A stretch of DNA of 32,598 bases from Nemertoderma westbladi (lineage: Eukaryota; Xenacoelomorpha; Nemertodermatida; Nemertodermatidae): assembly GCA_032718475.1 (NCBI GenBank), contig JAUCBJ010006886.1, forward strand, positions 1 to 32,598, given 5' to 3'. The position numbers and the translations under genes are program-made. The notes under the pieces were generated by a model. The model searched no databases and had not been told where the DNA came from. It saw only the letters and a list, made by a program, of their open reading frames with translations. Below are positions 10,803 to 20,815 of this stretch, in pieces; within the stretch, counting starts at the first letter, position 1, and the number at the start of each line of letters is the position of its first letter.

Positions 10803-10954
10803 AATTTACTGTTTTCGCTCCGGTACCTTAGTTTATCTGGAATTTTGCATTTGTACTCTCTTAGAAATAAACCATGTAAGTAATCTAATAATTCGGATTT
10901 ACATCAATATATATATAAATAGGTCTTGTATTGAAGTTATTAAATAATCATCAT

Positions 10955-10969
10955 TTATTTCACTTGCAG
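10955..10969 (+). promoter_or_regulatory. Probable 3' splice site (acceptor) before the GPCR coding exon
   Basis: A pyrimidine-rich stretch TTTATTTCACTTGCAG ends in AG at 10968-10969, 29 bp before the ATG. The DNA between has no in-frame stop, so an upstream exon could be 5' UTR or could add N-terminal residues. A branch-point-like TTGAAGTTAT lies ~35 bp upstream. Inferred from sequence only. Confidence 0.5.
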
Positions 10970-10998
10970 AAATTCCCATCATACCAATTAACTACGGA

Positions 10999-12060
10999 AT
11001 GGAGAATAACATCACTTACCTTGCAAACTCAACACCTTCAGTCTCGCACTTTGATGATGAACCGATTACCATAGCAATTCTATGTATTTACATCCTAATA
11101 TTTATAGTTGGACTTCTTGGTAATTCATTGGTTATAATAACGGTATGCAAGGTCAAGCGTATGCAGACAATACCCAATTTGTTTATTTTGAATTTAAGCA
11201 TTGCTGATGGCCTGTTTTTATTAGGGTTACCATTTCAGGCGTATCTCCAGGTGAGCTCTACTTGGAGTCTTGGATCTCCACTTTGTACCATTACACTATC
11301 CATTGATGCTCTCAATCAATTTACGAGTATTTTCATATTATGTGGTATGACAATGGATAGATACATCAATATTGTGTTCCCCTATGGTTGTTTTTTCACT
11401 CTAAAAGATATGAAGCAAACCCAATTAGCTAATTTGGGATTCTGGGGTGCTAGTTTCCTGATAACCTTACCTGTTTGGATATATGGGCGTAGTCAGAATC
11501 ACCAGTATGGAGAAAATATTTACGTTATGTGTACATTAGACTTACCAAATGAGGTTTGGATGAGATGGTTCACAATTCACACGTTTAGTTTCGGGTTTGC
11601 ATTACCGTTAGTTGTAATAACCTTCTGCTACGTTCATATCGTGATAGATGTGAGGAGGACGCGAAAACGTACCACCACTCGTTCCGACGATGCTGACGAC
11701 CCGACTAGGAAACTAAGTAAATTGGTACTTATAATTGTAGGCGTGTTTATTATGTGTTGGTTGCCCTTTTATGTTTGTCTGTTTGTTCGTATTTGTGTAG
11801 GATTTGATGCAGAACCTGCTGAGTGGCAGTATATTCAGCAAGCTGCTACCGGTATCTCCTACATGCATTCGTGCGTGAACCCTTTGATTTACGCATGTTT
11901 CTCGCCAAATTTCCGTAACCACTTTAAAATGATTCTTTCTATTTGTTGCACCTCTTATCGAACACCAGATGACCAACTGGAGATGACAGCTGGTACTAAT
12001 ATTACTACTAATTATAGGCCATCATTAGCTCGAAATAGTTTGCGAAATTCCCGATTATAA
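10999..12060 (+). CDS. Class-A GPCR, somatostatin/allatostatin-C (SOG) receptor type
   Basis: A 353-residue seven-helix receptor complete in one exon. The extracellular N-terminus has two sequons (N4-I-T, N10-S-T). TM1 carries GN (N42) and TM2 carries D70. C96 and C178 are the expected TM3-loop 2 disulfide. TM3 has D103 (position 3.32), then NQFTSIF and the DRY motif (120-122). TM4 has W149 and P158, TM5 P203 and Y211, TM6 CWLPF (253-257), TM7 SCVNPLIY (291-298), then helix 8 and a double Cys (316-317) for palmitoylation. D3.32 with the N-x-FTS-x(n)-DRY run and FxMCWLPFY is characteristic of somatostatin, allatostatin-C and opioid-like receptors. Those bind small peptides and generally signal through Gi/o; that ligand class is inferred. 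The short basic third loop (RRTRKR) fits G-protein coupling. ATG context is good (G at -3, G at +4). A splice acceptor lies 29 bp upstream. Galanin- or MCH-like receptors are the nearest alternatives. Confidence 0.9.
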   Translation: MENNITYLANSTPSVSHFDDEPITIAILCIYILIFIVGLLGNSLVIITVCKVKRMQTIPNLFILNLSIADGLFLLGLPFQAYLQVSSTWSLGSPLCTITLSIDALNQFTSIFILCGMTMDRYINIVFPYGCFFTLKDMKQTQLANLGFWGASFLITLPVWIYGRSQNHQYGENIYVMCTLDLPNEVWMRWFTIHTFSFGFALPLVVITFCYVHIVIDVRRTRKRTTTRSDDADDPTRKLSKLVLIIVGVFIMCWLPFYVCLFVRICVGFDAEPAEWQYIQQAATGISYMHSCVNPLIYACFSPNFRNHFKMILSICCTSYRTPDDQLEMTAGTNITTNYRPSLARNSLRNSRL

Positions 12061-12322
12061 TCAATTAATTGTATGTAAGTGGAATAATTGAAATGTGCGT
12101 CCATACCCTATTCGGGTATGAAGATTGGTTCCTGAGGGATCGAAAATTCCCTGAACAGTGTTGGACTTGATAATACTTATTGTTAATTAAAAAACTATGT
12201 AAGAACTGAGTAACTATAATTGACATTTACAGTTGAGATGAACTAAGACCATAACTAGGATGGAAAATTCACTTCTATTGAAAGTAAATTAAAATCAATT
12301 GATAGTAAATTCATTGGAACAA
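12061..12322. other. GPCR 3' flank
   Basis: Probable 3' UTR. A variant poly(A) signal ATTAAA lies at 12186 and a canonical AATAAA only at 12968, so the transcript end is uncertain. GTGCGTCCATACCCTATTC (12095) resembles the subterminal part of element X (TTGCGTCCGTACCCTACT at 22143) and may be a small fragment of the same family. Confidence 0.35.
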
Positions 12323-12738
12323 GGACAATTGCCCCCTGGACAATTTTCCCCTGGACAATGGCCACATGGATAATTGCCCCTGGACAATTGACACCCGGAC
12401 AACTGCCCCCTAGGGCAATTGCCCCTCGATATCCTATTTACATAATTTATTTTTTAACTTTGTAATCGTTTGAATGTTAGTAATGTGTCGTATATTTTTC
12501 TGTAATTCTAGTTCTAATATTAACCTTTATCGCCACTTCAAAATTTTTTATTGTTGTGTTTTTTTACAATATCTAAGATTATTTTCTAAAATAATTTGAT
12601 GTGATCACCACTTCAAAACTTTTAATTTTTATGAGTCGGGGTGGATTCTTTAATGAGTAAGTGTCATTGGGGGGCAATTGTCTTTGGGTAGGCAATTGTC
12701 TTTCGGTAGGCAATTGTCCGAGGGGCAATTGGCTTGTC
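12323..12738. mobile_element. Foldback element with 15-bp GGACAATTGCCCCCT tandem arms
   Basis: The left arm (12323-12426) is about seven units of GGACAATTGCCCCCT and variants. The right arm (12663-12738) has the complementary order, GGCAATTGTC repeated four to five times. The arms are inverted with respect to each other around a 236-bp AT-rich spacer. Tandem repeats placed as inverted ends are the hallmark of foldback-type elements. No ORF; the short frames across the right arm are translations of the repeat. Confidence 0.75.
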
Positions 12739-13344
12739 ACAATTGAAACTAAGTACACACTTATTGAATGTAAGTTCAAACATATTCGAACTTTACAAAA
12801 TGGACTTTTTTTCACTGTGACTGTTCACCCAATTCGCAAAGTTAAAAACCTCTACCGAGATGAATAAGATTATGTCCAGTAATATTAAATAATTATCGAA
12901 AATTGTGATCAAAAAAAATAATTTATTTTTAATATATGTATCTATGTATTATATATTAATATGTTTCAATAAACAACCAATGCATATTATTCAGTTTGTT
13001 GTATGATTTATAATTTAATATTGTTCATTGAAGTTCATTGTTCATTGTTCATTTTTTCGATGTTTTCATTCACCATTGCTACTGTTAATATAATGTTCAC
13101 AATAAAACGATTCTGATTTTAAAACAATTATTGTGAAGATTATTGAGATGTGATATTTTTTATGTTGCCTCACTCATATCTTCGTTATTCACTATGTATA
13201 ATACTGTTTATAAATATTACATAATTACGCAAGTGTGTTCTAAATTTGTAACGTTATTTACTCAACTCTTTGGTATATAATATGCTTGTTAGTGTGGTTT
13301 ATGCGTAAAGTAGAACATACTGTACAGTACACATGTGTACATTG
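12739..13344. other. AT-rich intergenic DNA
   Basis: No gene. TTCATTG/GTTCATTG phrases repeat at 13022-13052 as a small simple repeat. An AATAAA signal at 12968 could serve the GPCR if its 3' UTR is long. Confidence 0.35.
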
Positions 13345-13516
13345 TTGAAAAATATCGAAACCTGAAAAATATCGCGAGATGAAAAACATCGAAATATAGC
13401 GAGTAAAAATATCGCGAGTAATATTTTAGCGAGTAAAATGGTAGCTCGCGATATTTTTAAACACACGATATTTTTATTCGCGATAATTTTACTCGCTATA
13501 TCTAGATATTTTTCAA
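13345..13516. mobile_element. 172-bp palindromic MITE-like element
   Basis: The ends are TTGAAAAATATC and GATATTTTTCAA, a perfect 12-bp inverted repeat. Inside, GCGAGTAAAAATATCGCGAG-type units occur on the left and their complements (CTCGCGATATTT, TCGCGATAATTTTACTCGC) on the right, so nearly the whole element folds on itself. No target duplication is certain. Confidence 0.7.
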
Positions 13517-14700
13517 TATAAACGATGTTAGGAGTTGATGTTGAACATGCAGAAGTACAGGAGGGCTCTAAATATAAACAAACTGTATTATTTAGTTTTA
13601 GTGATATTATAATTATTATATACTGTCATAATATTATTTATCAACATTATGTATGTATTATGCTTACTTACTGCAGTAATGTTATTTAATATGATGTTAA
13701 AAAAATACCCTTTCGGAGTCACAGTGAGTCATGGAGAAGCACCTCGTATCAGCATGCAAACGTTACCGCACTGGACAATCGCTTGCATGTAGATGCTCTA
13801 GATCTACATGTGCAGATAAGGAACTTTTGACAATTACAAACACTTGCCATTTCGCAGAAAATAGTGAATTAATGATGTCATTGAGTCAGTGTCTCAAATA
13901 AGTTGTTATTAAATAATACCATTAAAGAATAAATAAAATATACCGTAAAAATTTAAAAATATTGAATATCAATCTTTGCATGACTTATTGCTATTGACTA
14001 GATAACTAGTCCTCGGTTATTGAATGATTAGCAGTGTTTTAAAATATGTTTACTGTTATTATTTATAATTCTTATTTTACATTAATTTCAGTTAATCTCC
14101 GCTGCTTCTCCAAATATTCAGATAATTACAGATTTGTAATCAGAAATTAATCTTCTCTTTTCTATGTAATCAGTTATTCAACCGGAAGGAAATATAACTG
14201 GGAAAAAGTATCCCTCCCTCACTAACATCTTTCAGTAATTTTAAAATTATTTCTCATAGGCGACTAAATAACTGTGTGTTGTACGTACACGTTCGTGGGG
14301 CCTTCGCGCAGCACGAGATACTATATTAGAACCTACATTATACTAATCTCTATTAGATAAGAAAACAGACTTTCATAAAATATATATGAGTAAATGCGAT
14401 GCTATCAGTTTGTGATAAACTAGTTGTAAAAACAGATAACCATTTCAGTTTGCCCTTACACACTTTAACTGTCATTTGTAAACCTACTAACTAGGCTATT
14501 TAAGTTAAGAATGACATTTTTAGTTTTACAATACACTTTTCCTTCATTAGCCTCGTTGCGCTCGTTCTGTTTTGTCTTAAAATAATTTTCCTAAACTAAG
14601 AATAACAACCTTTATAACTATGCAAAGTCTCAAAACTGTGAGAGTAACTGCTGATTTATGGCAGTTACATTGGATACTCGTATCCACTGTAAACTCGTTG
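13517..14700. other. Intergenic, no gene seen
   Basis: AT-rich. A local palindrome (ATGTAGAT..CTAG..ATCTACAT) lies at ~13787-13812. GCCTCGTTGCGCTCGTTCTG (14551) and CTCGTTGCGTTCGTTTG (14694) are related phrases ~143 bp apart, suggesting a fragmentary tandem or dispersed repeat. Confidence 0.35.
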
Positions 14701-14820
14701 CGTTCGTTTGTTTTTTTAACCAAACTTCAGATTCTTTCTAAACATTCGACGGACTACATACGTACCAAGTTTCGTTTAATTTCATCAAGGAATAACTGAG
14801 TTATTAGCGATCAAAAATTT

Positions 14821-14849
14821 ACGACGACGACGACAGACGACGACGACAT
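14821..14849. repeat. (ACG)n microsatellite at the end of a dispersed-repeat-like block
   Basis: ACGACGACGACGAC, an interruption, then GACGACGACGAC. The preceding text (CCAAGTTTCGTTTAATTTCATCAAGG then GAGTTATTAGCGATC) has the style of the 3' portion of invertebrate retroposons that end in short tandem repeats. That comparison is from memory and uncertain. Confidence 0.55.
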
Positions 14850-14950
14850 AATGGTCTTGAATGGCTTACTACCAATCTAAATGATGCTTTCAAGTTTCAA
14901 GTAAACCAATTATTACAAAATCGAATTATTTTATTAAAAATAAAATAATT

Positions 14951-14998
14951 AAACCGAGTTCAACGCTCTACCAACTTCACCACTGCGCCGTATGAAGC
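14951..14998 (-). other. tRNA-like head (box A) of a decayed tRNA or SINE
   Basis: The minus strand reads GCGCAGTGGTGAAGTTGGTA then GAGCGTTGAACTCGG. TGGTGAAGTTGG fits the Pol III box A consensus (TRGYNNANNNGG), and GGTAGAGCG is a typical D-arm. The anticodon stem is imperfect, and only a weak TTCGA (minus strand, near 14925) could be box B, separated by an AT palindrome. It is therefore not a functional tRNA by eye; a tRNA pseudogene or a truncated SINE head fits best. Confidence 0.45.
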
Positions 14999-15195
14999 CC
15001 TTTAAAAACCTAACTGGAAATTAACAACAAAAACAACACCAACAACAACGGAGTGAATACTAAAGGTCTCGTTACGCGGACCTAAAACACCATGCCCTGA
15101 AATTATACCTGGTAAAAAAGAGACAAGGTATTTCTGAGAAGCACACGAATACCGATACGTCCGGCATCGACGAGACTAGGCATCGATAATTCCTT

Positions 15196-15922
15196 TATAA
15201 CGAACCTGCCTATTAATAAGCCAGGGAAGGAAGTTCTTGTCAAGAGTTGAGCCGTTCAAAAACACGATATCGTTATGTATATATATGTGTATGTATGTAT
15301 AGTATAACCATCCAATATCTCAAAAACTCAAGCAGGTACGCAAACATTTTAATAACAAACTCTACATAAATTTTGGTTGCGCACAAGACTGTATATTTTT
15401 GTGGCGTTTCAATCAAGGGGTCACTGAAAAATAGCGGTTTTGAAAATTTAAAAGTCGAATTTCACCCATTCCATCTCGTCGAGTATGCATCAACTTTTTT
15501 ATTTGGGCTATTCAGTCATTTGAGAAACATATTTGAGCCTCAGAATATTTTCAAATATCGCCAATCTCGCTCGCACAGAACGTCACCAAAATTTGTTAGT
15601 CCGGCAAAAAAACGCACTAATTCGTCTAAAAGAGTAAATTATTGCTTGCAGAATAATATGATTCAACTAGAAAAGCCAGCCAGCTGGCTATAAGGAGACC
15701 GTCCATAGACAAACGTAGTGTTAGGTGGTTCCCTCCTCATTCATTATCATCTACCTAGAAAACATTTGAACGGCCCAGTGCTTACAATTCAATCAGGTGG
15801 CCCCCCACCTAACGTAGAACTGAGTAGTATAACCTTATAGATATTCCCATAGGATTCACTGGGAAGAGCTATTCAGCTGGCGGGGAAATACATATACCAA
15901 CTTACAGTTGATGTTTGATTAC
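15196..15922 (+). mobile_element. Helitron-like element copy A, 5' part (split by element X)
   Basis: Starts TATAACGAACCTGCC, then TTCTTGTCAAGAGTTGAGCC, a TATG/TATA microsatellite and AATATCTCAAAAACTCAAGC. The rest matches the reverse complement of 19773-20672 almost throughout, including an internal palindrome AGCCAGCCAGCTGGCT (15674-15689) preceded by CTAG. It breaks at GTTTGATTAC, exactly where the intact copy B continues with TGTCTGGG; the missing 3' part is found at 22193-22429. The open frame at 15373-15693 is not a gene, since it starts without ATG and crosses this repeat. Confidence 0.75.
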
Positions 15923-15966
15923 TAGTCCAGGAGACGCGCTTAGTCACCCAATACCACAACCCTTAA

Positions 15967-17540
15967 CCCTATTAAACCCGGGGGGGGGGTCAATATGACC
16001 CCCCCCCGTGGTTTTTTTATTATAATTTTGAAACAAACGCAGTTGGGAATCTGAAATTTTATGACTTTTCCTAAAAATCTATTGTCTTCCTAGTAGTGAA
16101 AACCGTTTTCAAAAATATTGGGTACTTTTAGAGTTATAGCACCATTTTTTAACCCTACTTTTGGCACTTTTTTTGAGACGTTTTTTGAAAATTACATTTC
16201 ATTAAATATGAATTGTAACATCTCTATTTTTGATTTACAACGGTTTTTTGGTGTTAGAAATTGGATGGAATTCATATAAATTGATTTAGAAATTTCAAAC
16301 TTGTTTTTTTCGGTGGGTGCCAAATTTTGGTGCCAGCACCAAATTTTGAAATAAGTCAATTTTGTAAATTGATTGTTTGAAACTTGTTTTTTACGCAATT
16401 GGGGTTTTTCGGGGTTCTGAATTCGATGAAATATATACGAGTTGCACCAAGCGTATCAAACTTGTATTTTTCGGTGCTGTGTGCAAATTTTGGTGCTAGC
16501 ACGAAATTTTGAAAATCCATTCAATAGATAAAATTGCTTGTGACAATTTATTTCTTGCATTTTAGAGGTTTATGGCTGTTCTGAATTCAATGGAAAATAT
16601 AATTATCGAACTAGACATCTCAAACTTGTATTTTTCGGATGTGGGTGCAAAATGTGGTGCTAGCACCAAATTTTGAAAACCATCAAATATATCAATTGAT
16701 TGTGTCACCTTGTTTCTTGCGTTATACGGGTTTGTGATGGTTCTGAATTCCATGGAATCAGTAAAAATTTCATAAGAGTTCTCAAACTTGTATTTTTTGC
16801 CGGTGGGTGAAAATTGTTGTGCCAGCACCAAATTTTGGAAAATATGCAAATTGATAAGTAGATAGTATCACCTTGTTTCTTGCGTTATACGGGTTTATGA
16901 GGGTCCTGAATCCGATGGAATCAATAAAAACAGCACTGGACATCGTAAACTTGTACTTTTTGGTGATGGGTACGAAATTTGGTGCTAGCACCAAAATTTG
17001 TCAAATTATGCCGAAAAATACAAGTAGCAATGATCTGGCATATTAGAAATGTATTCCATTAGAATCAGCGCCCTCGAAAACCTGAAAATGTGAATTTATA
17101 GCATCGTATAAGTGAATTAAAAATTTTGTTTTCTAACTGAAAAGTGCTGGTTACTTGTTTTTTTCATTTTTTTCCTACGCAGAGGGGACTAAACAGCCAT
17201 TTATAGTAATCATATCATTTTTAAATATTTTCCAATGTATTTTGCACCCCAGAAAACCTGTATTGAAAAATAATTAGCCGAAAATGTAACTTTCAAATTT
17301 TGTGAAAATTGTGCACTACTTGTAATTTTGGTGCTGCAATATAACCATCCCAGTACATTTTTTCGAAAATTTTTTTTTCGGTCGGATCCAGACAAGTGAT
17401 ACCTACGTACAAACAAAAAATCAGACGTTTTCGTAAATATTTGTAGATTTTAGAGGGGGGGGGTCAATATGACCCCCCCCCCCCCCCCCCCCCCGGTATT
17501 TGTACAACATTTTATATTTTATAGCCCGGTACTAATAGGG
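15967..17540. mobile_element. Complete piggyBac-like non-autonomous element (1574 bp, TTAA target)
   Basis: Flanked by TTAA on both sides (15963-15966 and 17541-17544). The left end is CCCTATTAAACCCGGG and the right end is CCCGGTACTAATAGGG, an inverted repeat beginning CCCTATTA. Directly inside each end is a G/C-tract palindrome around TCAATATGA: G10/C9 on the left (15980-16007) and G9/C22 on the right (17455-17494). TTAA duplication with CCC...GGG ends is diagnostic of the piggyBac superfamily. No transposase is present; the interior is a tandem repeat. The other end of element X shows the uninterrupted sequence (ACCATAAAGTAGGGTACGG), which supports the boundary. Confidence 0.8.
16200..17010. 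repeat. ~163-bp tandem repeat, five units, inside the piggyBac-like element
   Basis: The landmark GGTGCCAGCACC/GGTGCTAGCACC, itself a palindrome, recurs at 16329, 16492, 16656, 16818 and 16981, i.e. every 162-164 bp. Each is preceded by AACTTGTATTTTTCGG-like text and followed by CAAATTTTG. Units also share TTTCTTGCGTTATACGGGTTT. Because 163 is not a multiple of three the units fall in different frames, which produces look-alike peptides in several minus-strand frames here; these are not genes. Confidence 0.85.
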
Positions 17541-17570
17541 TTAAAGTAGCGTACGGACGCAATTTTTTTT

Positions 17571-17953
17571 CTTTGAATGATAGTTTGTTTTGTCCCAATA
17601 CCAATTCGAGCGATTTCCGGAACAATTAGTTTGAGCAATTTTTTTTATTCGAATTTTAAGTGTGCACTTTCGCTCAAAGGAACAAGAACTTTGTTAATGC
17701 CGTTTTGAGAGCAATTGTGATAGAAACTGATGTTCCAGAATAGTTTTATAGTGTAAGTTTAATAGTAAGCAGTAATTGTCACTGAAAATTGATACTTAAA
17801 ATACTCTACCAGTACGGGAATGGTGTGTAATTTTTTGTTTTAACCATTATCATTGTCATATAGGAGGAAGTGTGTTGTCTGTATAGATCGCCCTTCCTCC
17901 AGTAGTGCCTCTAACTACTACTAGGATCGGCATGCTGCATTGCAGCTGCATTT
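17571..17953. other. Non-coding part of element X
   Basis: AT-rich, no supported frame on either strand. The last ~70 bp (17880-17953) are probably the 3' UTR of the LINE fragment, read on the minus strand and ending near CAATGATAATGG. Confidence 0.35.
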
Positions 17954-18445
17954 TTAAGAATGCTGTGCCGGCTTGTCAACAAAATTGCACCGCCACAACT
18001 CCCTATCACCCATGACATTTGCTAGATCATCCGCATCTTTAAGGCCAGTGTCCTTTAAGATGCGTCTCAAGAAAGTCATGGGCTGTCCACCATGCTTATT
18101 CACTCCATGAGGCTGCCAAAGTACAAGATTATGCACTGGCTGGTCCTCACGGCGAAAGCAATGTCCTGCAAAGCGGAGGCGATTTTGTTCTAGTGTCAAG
18201 CTTGGGGGAACCAATGAGACTCCTCCAATGTTATATAGTGTCTGGTTGGAGATGTGTGCATTGTACTTGACACAATGAACCCGGCGTAGCATTCTTGTGA
18301 ATGTGCCATCCAGAGATTTGGTGTCCTCAGCAGTTAGAGCCCAGCATGGACTCCCGTAGAGGAGTACTGGAACTACTGCTGCTCTAAATAATCGGACCTT
18401 AAGTTTCCGATTAATTCTCGGTGACTTCCCGATGAATTCTAACTA
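17954..18445 (-). pseudogene. 5'-truncated LINE: C-terminal end of a reverse-transcriptase ORF
   Basis: The minus-strand frame runs from about 18445 to a stop at 17954. It reads KVRLFRAAVVPVLLYGSPCW, then RMLRRVHCVKY, then NRLRFAGHCFRRED, then GGQPMTFLRRILKDTGL and a terminal GDRELWR. From family knowledge, LYGxxxW, RMLRR, RLRFAGHCxR and DRxxWR in this order are the region after the RT/thumb in endonuclease-type non-LTR retrotransposons of marine invertebrates. The upstream RT and endonuclease are absent, as expected from 5' truncation on insertion. There are no stops or frameshifts within, so it is relatively young. Clade not assigned. It lies inside element X, in opposite orientation to the ORF of X. 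Confidence 0.85.
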
Positions 18446-19008
18446 ACGGCATTATAGTATAGTATATATGCTAACTTTTCAGGATTTATAATAACTTTTT
18501 TTTAATGTTCCACTACCTTTTTTTAATGTTCCAGAATATATTACTAAAACTAGTAATATATTCTAGATCTATTTTATATTCTAATATAAGCTATTTAACT
18601 AAATAAAACTTTTTTCTAGAAAAAATACTTTTTTACACTTTTTAATAAAAATAGCTATTTTTCAAAATTTTAAATATCATTTTTTCTTTACAAAGAGATG
18701 TTTTACATCAAACAGTAACGTTTTGGAAATGTGGTAGTATTTTACAAGGGTATTGTAATGAGCTAGTATTTTTGTACTAGCTAGTAGTTTTAAAAATCAT
18801 ATTTTCTTTGGCCTTTATTTATAAATTATTAATTGTTACTTTTTAAATATGGAAAAACACACAATTTAATGCATCGCAATTTAACGCATAATAAGAAGTA
18901 ATACCCTATTGTGTTTTTAAAAATGTTCCAGAAAAATAAATATTTGTTTTTAAATAAAAAATTTAGTGTAATGTGTTTGTAAATTATTGTTCTAGAACAA
19001 TTCTGTGA
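18446..19008. other. AT-rich DNA with TAGCTAG and GTTCCAGAA motifs
   Basis: Very AT-rich with recurring CTAGCTAGTA and GTTCCAGAA/GTTCTAGAAC (18528, 18925, 18989). The same vocabulary recurs at 22.66-23.3 kb and 24.38-25.35 kb, so the stretch is probably related repeat DNA. No gene seen. Confidence 0.4.
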
Positions 19009-19772
19009 TATTTCTTATTGAAAAATATTGCGAAAAGTGGAAGTGGTAATGGTATCAAAGCTCCTAAACGGTTGCGATCCAGTGAAAACTTTGAGTTTAA
19101 CAGGAGTTGTATAATTTGCGGTGAGAAATGTTCCAACAAACATCCAAAGAATACCAGACGATGGAGAAGAGTAGTTGAGTGTCAGACGGTCGAGGTGCAA
19201 GATGAAATCCTACGAATATGTAAATTACGAGGGCTTCGAGTAGATGAACTTGCAGGAAAAGTTGAATTTCGCTTAGGTTCCGTTTGTGGTGATGTCATTA
19301 CAAGTGGCGCGAAGTATCACAATGATTGCTATAAAGCATTCACTGGTAAAAGGAACTCAATGGCGGCATTGATAAAAACTATAGATATAGAAGAAAAAAA
19401 AGATATTAGGGTGGAGAAACCGAGCGAGAAGGCCTTCATAACAATGGTCGAGAAACTTGAAAAAGACCAAATTAAAATTTGGGATTCTTGTGAGATATTC
19501 GGCATATATACAGTATATCTTCCCTCCATTCATTTGGTACAGAAGAAGACACCGTCACAGCTCTACAAGGCAGTCAACGCACAAATCTAATAAATAAAAT
19601 TCAAGCTCATTTTGGTGATAAGATTTTGGTACAGCATGCAGAAGGCGTGCACGTGCAAGTGTTATTTGTTTTAAAACAAGGCTTCAATTTCCACTGAAAG
19701 CAGATCAACGTCCCTCAACCAATAATATTGACAGTAATATTAACTCCTTAGTCCAAAAAATAACGTCTGAAA

Positions 19773-20672
19773 CTAGAAAGCCAGCACGCTGGCTTTAAAC
19801 GAACCTGCCCGTCATACCAGTACCATGAGTGAGCGAAAATGAAAACACGATAATTGCCATCAACTCAACGATAGAAACACCAGCTGCTGGTACTCATGTG
19901 GGCCTAGTAAGCTACTACTATTTATTGAATAGATAGGCCCAAACTGCAGAGAAGTATATTACTTGCCAAATTGATTACTATCTCACTCTAACCCAGACAG
20001 TAATCAAACATCAACTGTAACACTGTAAGTTTTATAATGTATTACCCCACCAGATGAATACCTCTTCCCAGTGAATCCTATGACAATAATCTATAAGGTT
20101 ACTCACTGCTATGTTAGGTGGGAGGGAGTTGATGATAATGAATGAGGAGGGACACAACTAACACTACGTTTGTGTATGTCTATGGAGGGTCTCCTTACAG
20201 CCAGCTGGCTGGCTATTCTAGTTGAATCATATTATTCCGCAACTAAATAATTTACTCTTTTAGACGAATTTGTGCGTTTTTTTGCCGGACTAACAAGTTT
20301 TGGCGACGTTCTGTGCGAGATTGGCGATATTTGAAAAGATTCTGAGGCTCAAATATGTTGCTCAGATGACTGTATATCTCAAATAAAAAAGTTGTTGCCT
20401 ACTCGATGAGTTGAAATCGGTGAAATTCGACTTTAAATTTTCAAAACCGCTATTTTTCAGTGACCCCGTGATCGAAACGCCACAAAAAATATACAGTCTT
20501 GTGCGCAACCAAAATTTATGGAGAGTTTGTTATTAAAAATTTTGCGTACCTGCTTGAGTTTTTGAGATATTGGATGGTTATACATACACACACACACAAC
20601 CACATCGTGTTTTTAAACGGCTCAACTCTTGACAAGAACTACCCTGGCCTATTAATAGGCAGGTTCGTTATA
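19773..20672 (-). mobile_element. Helitron-like (HINE type) non-autonomous element, copy B, intact (900 bp)
   Basis: On the minus strand it starts TATAACGAACCTGCC (20672) and ends, at 19773, with the inverted GGGCAGGTTCGTTTA followed by a stem-loop AAAGCCAGCGTGCTGGCTTT and CTAG|TT. A (CA/TG)n microsatellite lies near the 5' end (20585-20598), and a second hairpin AGCCAGCTGGCTGGCT lies at 20199-20214. Subterminal inverted repeat, 5' microsatellite, and 3' hairpin plus CTAG-T are the features of Helentron-associated elements such as DINE-1. It has no coding capacity. It sits inside the decayed ORF of X and shows the uninterrupted sequence at the site where X entered copy A. A plain TIR-type MITE is the alternative. 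Confidence 0.7.
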
Positions 20673-20694
20673 AACAACTTGAAGATTCAAATAA

Positions 20695-20815
20695 TTAAAT
20701 TATATTAATATTATATTTTATTATATTATATTAATTATAATTAATTACATTATTATTATATTAATATTATATTAATATTATAATATTATTAAAATAATTA
20801 ATTCAAATACATTAT
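20695..20815. repeat. TAATATTATAT-type AT microsatellite
   Basis: About 120 bp almost purely of A and T in TATTA/TAATA units, directly beside the 5' end of Helitron-like copy B and within the decayed ORF. It further separates the two halves of that ORF. Confidence 0.85.

Noticed and set aside
15373-15693. Plus-strand 106-codon frame
   Set aside because: Starts with TTG inside the Helitron-like element; the equivalent region of copy B is not open in the same way.
16192-16994. Several minus-strand frames with similar peptides
   Set aside because: They are translations of the 163-bp tandem repeat in shifting frames, so not a conserved protein.
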